Below are positions 62,858-64,000 of a stretch of DNA of 64,000 nucleotides, one piece after another. This stretch comes from Alteribacter lacisalsi (GTDB lineage: Bacteria; Bacillota; Bacilli; Bacillales; Salisediminibacteriaceae). Position numbers and translations under genes: made by a program. A model generated the notes under the pieces. It did no database searches, was not told where the DNA came from, and saw nothing but the letters and a program-made list of their open reading frames with translations. The stretch is from positions 173,376 to 237,375 of the forward strand of contig NZ_PDOF01000004.1 in NCBI RefSeq assembly GCF_003226345.1, in the 5' to 3' direction. Every line of letters begins with the position of its first letter. Position 1 is the stretch's first letter.

Positions 62858-63646
62858 TCAGTAAGCTTTCGTTGAACCGCCGTCGACTACAATCGACTGT
62901 CCGGTTACGTAAGTATTCGCAAACGAACCTAGAAAAACAATCGTTCGTGCGAATTCTTCCGGTGTACCATACCGCCCTGCCGGTATCCCCTTTTTAAATG
63001 TTTCTCTGACTTCTTTCTGGGATTTCCCTGTTTTTTCTGCCTTTACTTGATCTAAGTGATCAACCCGCTCTGTAGCGATTCTCCCCGGGCCTACCGTATT
63101 AATGAGTATGCCGTGTTCGCCAAACTCTTTTGCCAGACTTTTGGCAAGTCCAACGATGCCGGTACGGAATGTATTAGAAAGGATCAGGCCGTCGACAGGC
63201 TCTTTGATGGATGATGATGCGATATTCACAATCCGGCCTCCGCCGCTTTCCTTCATGTAAGGCAGCACTTCTCTTACGGCCCGTACATAACTAAGCAGGT
63301 TCAGTTCAAACGCGGCGGTCCAGTCTTCATCCGAATGCTCTTCAAATCCGCCTGCTTTAGGACCGCCTGCGTTATTGACCAGCACGTCAACCCCGCCATA
63401 TACCTCCACTGTTTCCTTTACAAGTGCTTTTAGTTGATCCGGTTTTGTGACATCGCAAACGCGGTATAACGGTCTTTTGCCTGTTTCTTCATAGATGAGT
63501 CCTGCTGCATGCTCTAATTCACTCTCATTTCTGCTTGCAAGCATCACGCGGGCTCCTTCTTTTGCAAATGCCATTGCTGATGCTCTCCCAAGCCCCTTGC
63601 TCGACGCGAGGACAATTACGGACTTATCTCTTAGTAGTAAATCCAT
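62858..63646 (-). CDS. SDR-family protein with non-standard catalytic residues
   Basis: 262 aa Rossmann-fold protein. The cofactor loop reads VIVLASSKGLGRASA instead of the usual TGxxxGxG. NNAGG (VDVLVNNAGGPKAG) is intact, and a serine remains in RIVNIASSSIKEP. The active-site block reads LSNTFRTGIVGLAKSL, where typical members have YSASKAG.IGLTKSL, so the catalytic Tyr and Lys look replaced by Ser and Arg. This fits the BKR_like_SDR_like subgroup, known to deviate in both motifs. Function unknown. GGAGTGGTGACTGA precedes the ATG. Confidence 0.88.
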   Translation of the reverse strand: MDLLLRDKSVIVLASSKGLGRASAMAFAKEGARVMLASRNESELEHAAGLIYEETGKRPLYRVCDVTKPDQLKALVKETVEVYGGVDVLVNNAGGPKAGGFEEHSDEDWTAAFELNLLSYVRAVREVLPYMKESGGGRIVNIASSSIKEPVDGLILSNTFRTGIVGLAKSLAKEFGEHGILINTVGPGRIATERVDHLDQVKAEKTGKSQKEVRETFKKGIPAGRYGTPEEFARTIVFLGSFANTYVTGQSIVVDGGSTKAY

Positions 63647-63753
63647 TCAGTCACCACTCCTTTTTTGGAAGTGATCTGTTATTGAGCAGGTATAACACTG
63701 TAAGTCGAGATCTCATTTTCCGTTCTGTAGTGCAGTGTGCAGTTATGTTATTT

Positions 63754-63782
63754 ATGCTAAAGTAAAACAAGTTTTTTGCCAA
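63754..63782 (-). promoter_or_regulatory. Candidate promoter of the SDR gene
   Basis: Minus strand: -35 TTGGCA at 63777-63782, 17-bp spacer, -10 TAGCAT at 63754-63759, between the rRNA terminator and the SDR gene. Confidence 0.45.
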
Positions 63783-63843
63783 GCCGGGAGGTCTGGTGTC
63801 TTCATCAGCTATCGAACTTCTCTATTTTTGTACAAACAAAAAA

Positions 63844-63865
63844 CCCACCCGCATATGCGAGTGAG
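63844..63865 (-). terminator. rRNA operon terminator
   Basis: Minus strand: CTCACTCGCA pairs with TGCGGGTGGG, followed by TTTTTTGTTTG, about 10 bp after the 5S gene. Confidence 0.9.
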
Positions 63866-63875
63866 CTTTTGTGTG

Positions 63876-63992
<117 letters not shown>

Positions 63993-64000
63993 AAGTTTGA

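Noticed and set aside
59801..63660. Insertion sequence or prophage in the accessory block
   Set aside because: No transposase, integrase, terminal inverted repeats or target duplications were found.

Overview
The window is a chromosomal segment of a Bacillaceae-type Firmicute. The evidence is gene order: read on the minus strand from right to left it follows the Bacillus subtilis ribosomal-protein region almost gene for gene (5S rRNA, ctsR-mcsA-mcsB-clpC-radA-disA-yacL-ispD-ispF-gltX-cysE-cysS-mrnC-rlmB-rae1-sigH-rpmG-secE-nusG-rplK-rplA-rplJ-rplL-rsmC-like-rpoB-rpoC-rplGB-rpsL-rpsG-fusA-tuf, then the S10, spc and alpha clusters, ecfA1-ecfA2-ecfT-truA-rplM-rpsI). sigH, mcsAB/ctsR, a cysteine T-box, a SAM-I riboswitch and zinc-binding S14/L33/L36 also fit an endospore-forming Bacillaceae. 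A moderately halophilic or alkaliphilic member is possible but is only a guess. Nearly every gene lies on the minus strand; lysE is the only convincing plus-strand gene.

Layout from left to right. 1-3535: a minus-strand operon of a DszC/SfnB-like acyl-CoA dehydrogenase-fold flavoprotein (cut by the window edge), a MetQ/NlpA-type lipoprotein and a SnaA/NtaA-type flavin monooxygenase, all behind a SAM-I riboswitch; this reads as an organosulfur-scavenging unit. 3535-3850: a decayed tyrosine-recombinase remnant. 3883-8500: rpsI, rplM, truA and the ECF transporter core. 8679-24082: rplQ back to the S10 operon promoters. 24379-29357: the str operon (tuf to rplGB). 29401-43040: rpoC, rpoB, the rsmC-like methyltransferase, L7/L12, L10, L1, L11, nusG, secE, rpmG and sigH. 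43184-49113: rae1, rlmB, mrnC, cysS, cysE (T-box) and gltX. 49229-59607: isoprenoid genes, yacL, disA, radA and the CtsR-controlled clpC operon. 59800-63660: a small non-syntenic block (MgtC-like, YqcI/YcgG-like, LysE-like, SDR-like). 63876-63992: 5S rRNA, the 3' end of an rRNA operon that starts outside the window.

Regulation can be read for many operons: sigma-A promoters with 16-18 bp spacers, an L10 leader with attenuator, a promoter followed at once by a terminator-like hairpin at rplK, a CtsR operator, a cysteine T-box and a SAM riboswitch. The most interesting unexplained signal is a family of about 110-bp GC-rich structured repeats, with at least eight copies in intergenic gaps (8.5, 37.7, 37.9, 38.1, 47.0, 47.2, 50.6 and 61.8 kb), in two sub-types and often in divergent pairs. 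One pair lies between the cysteine T-box and cysE.
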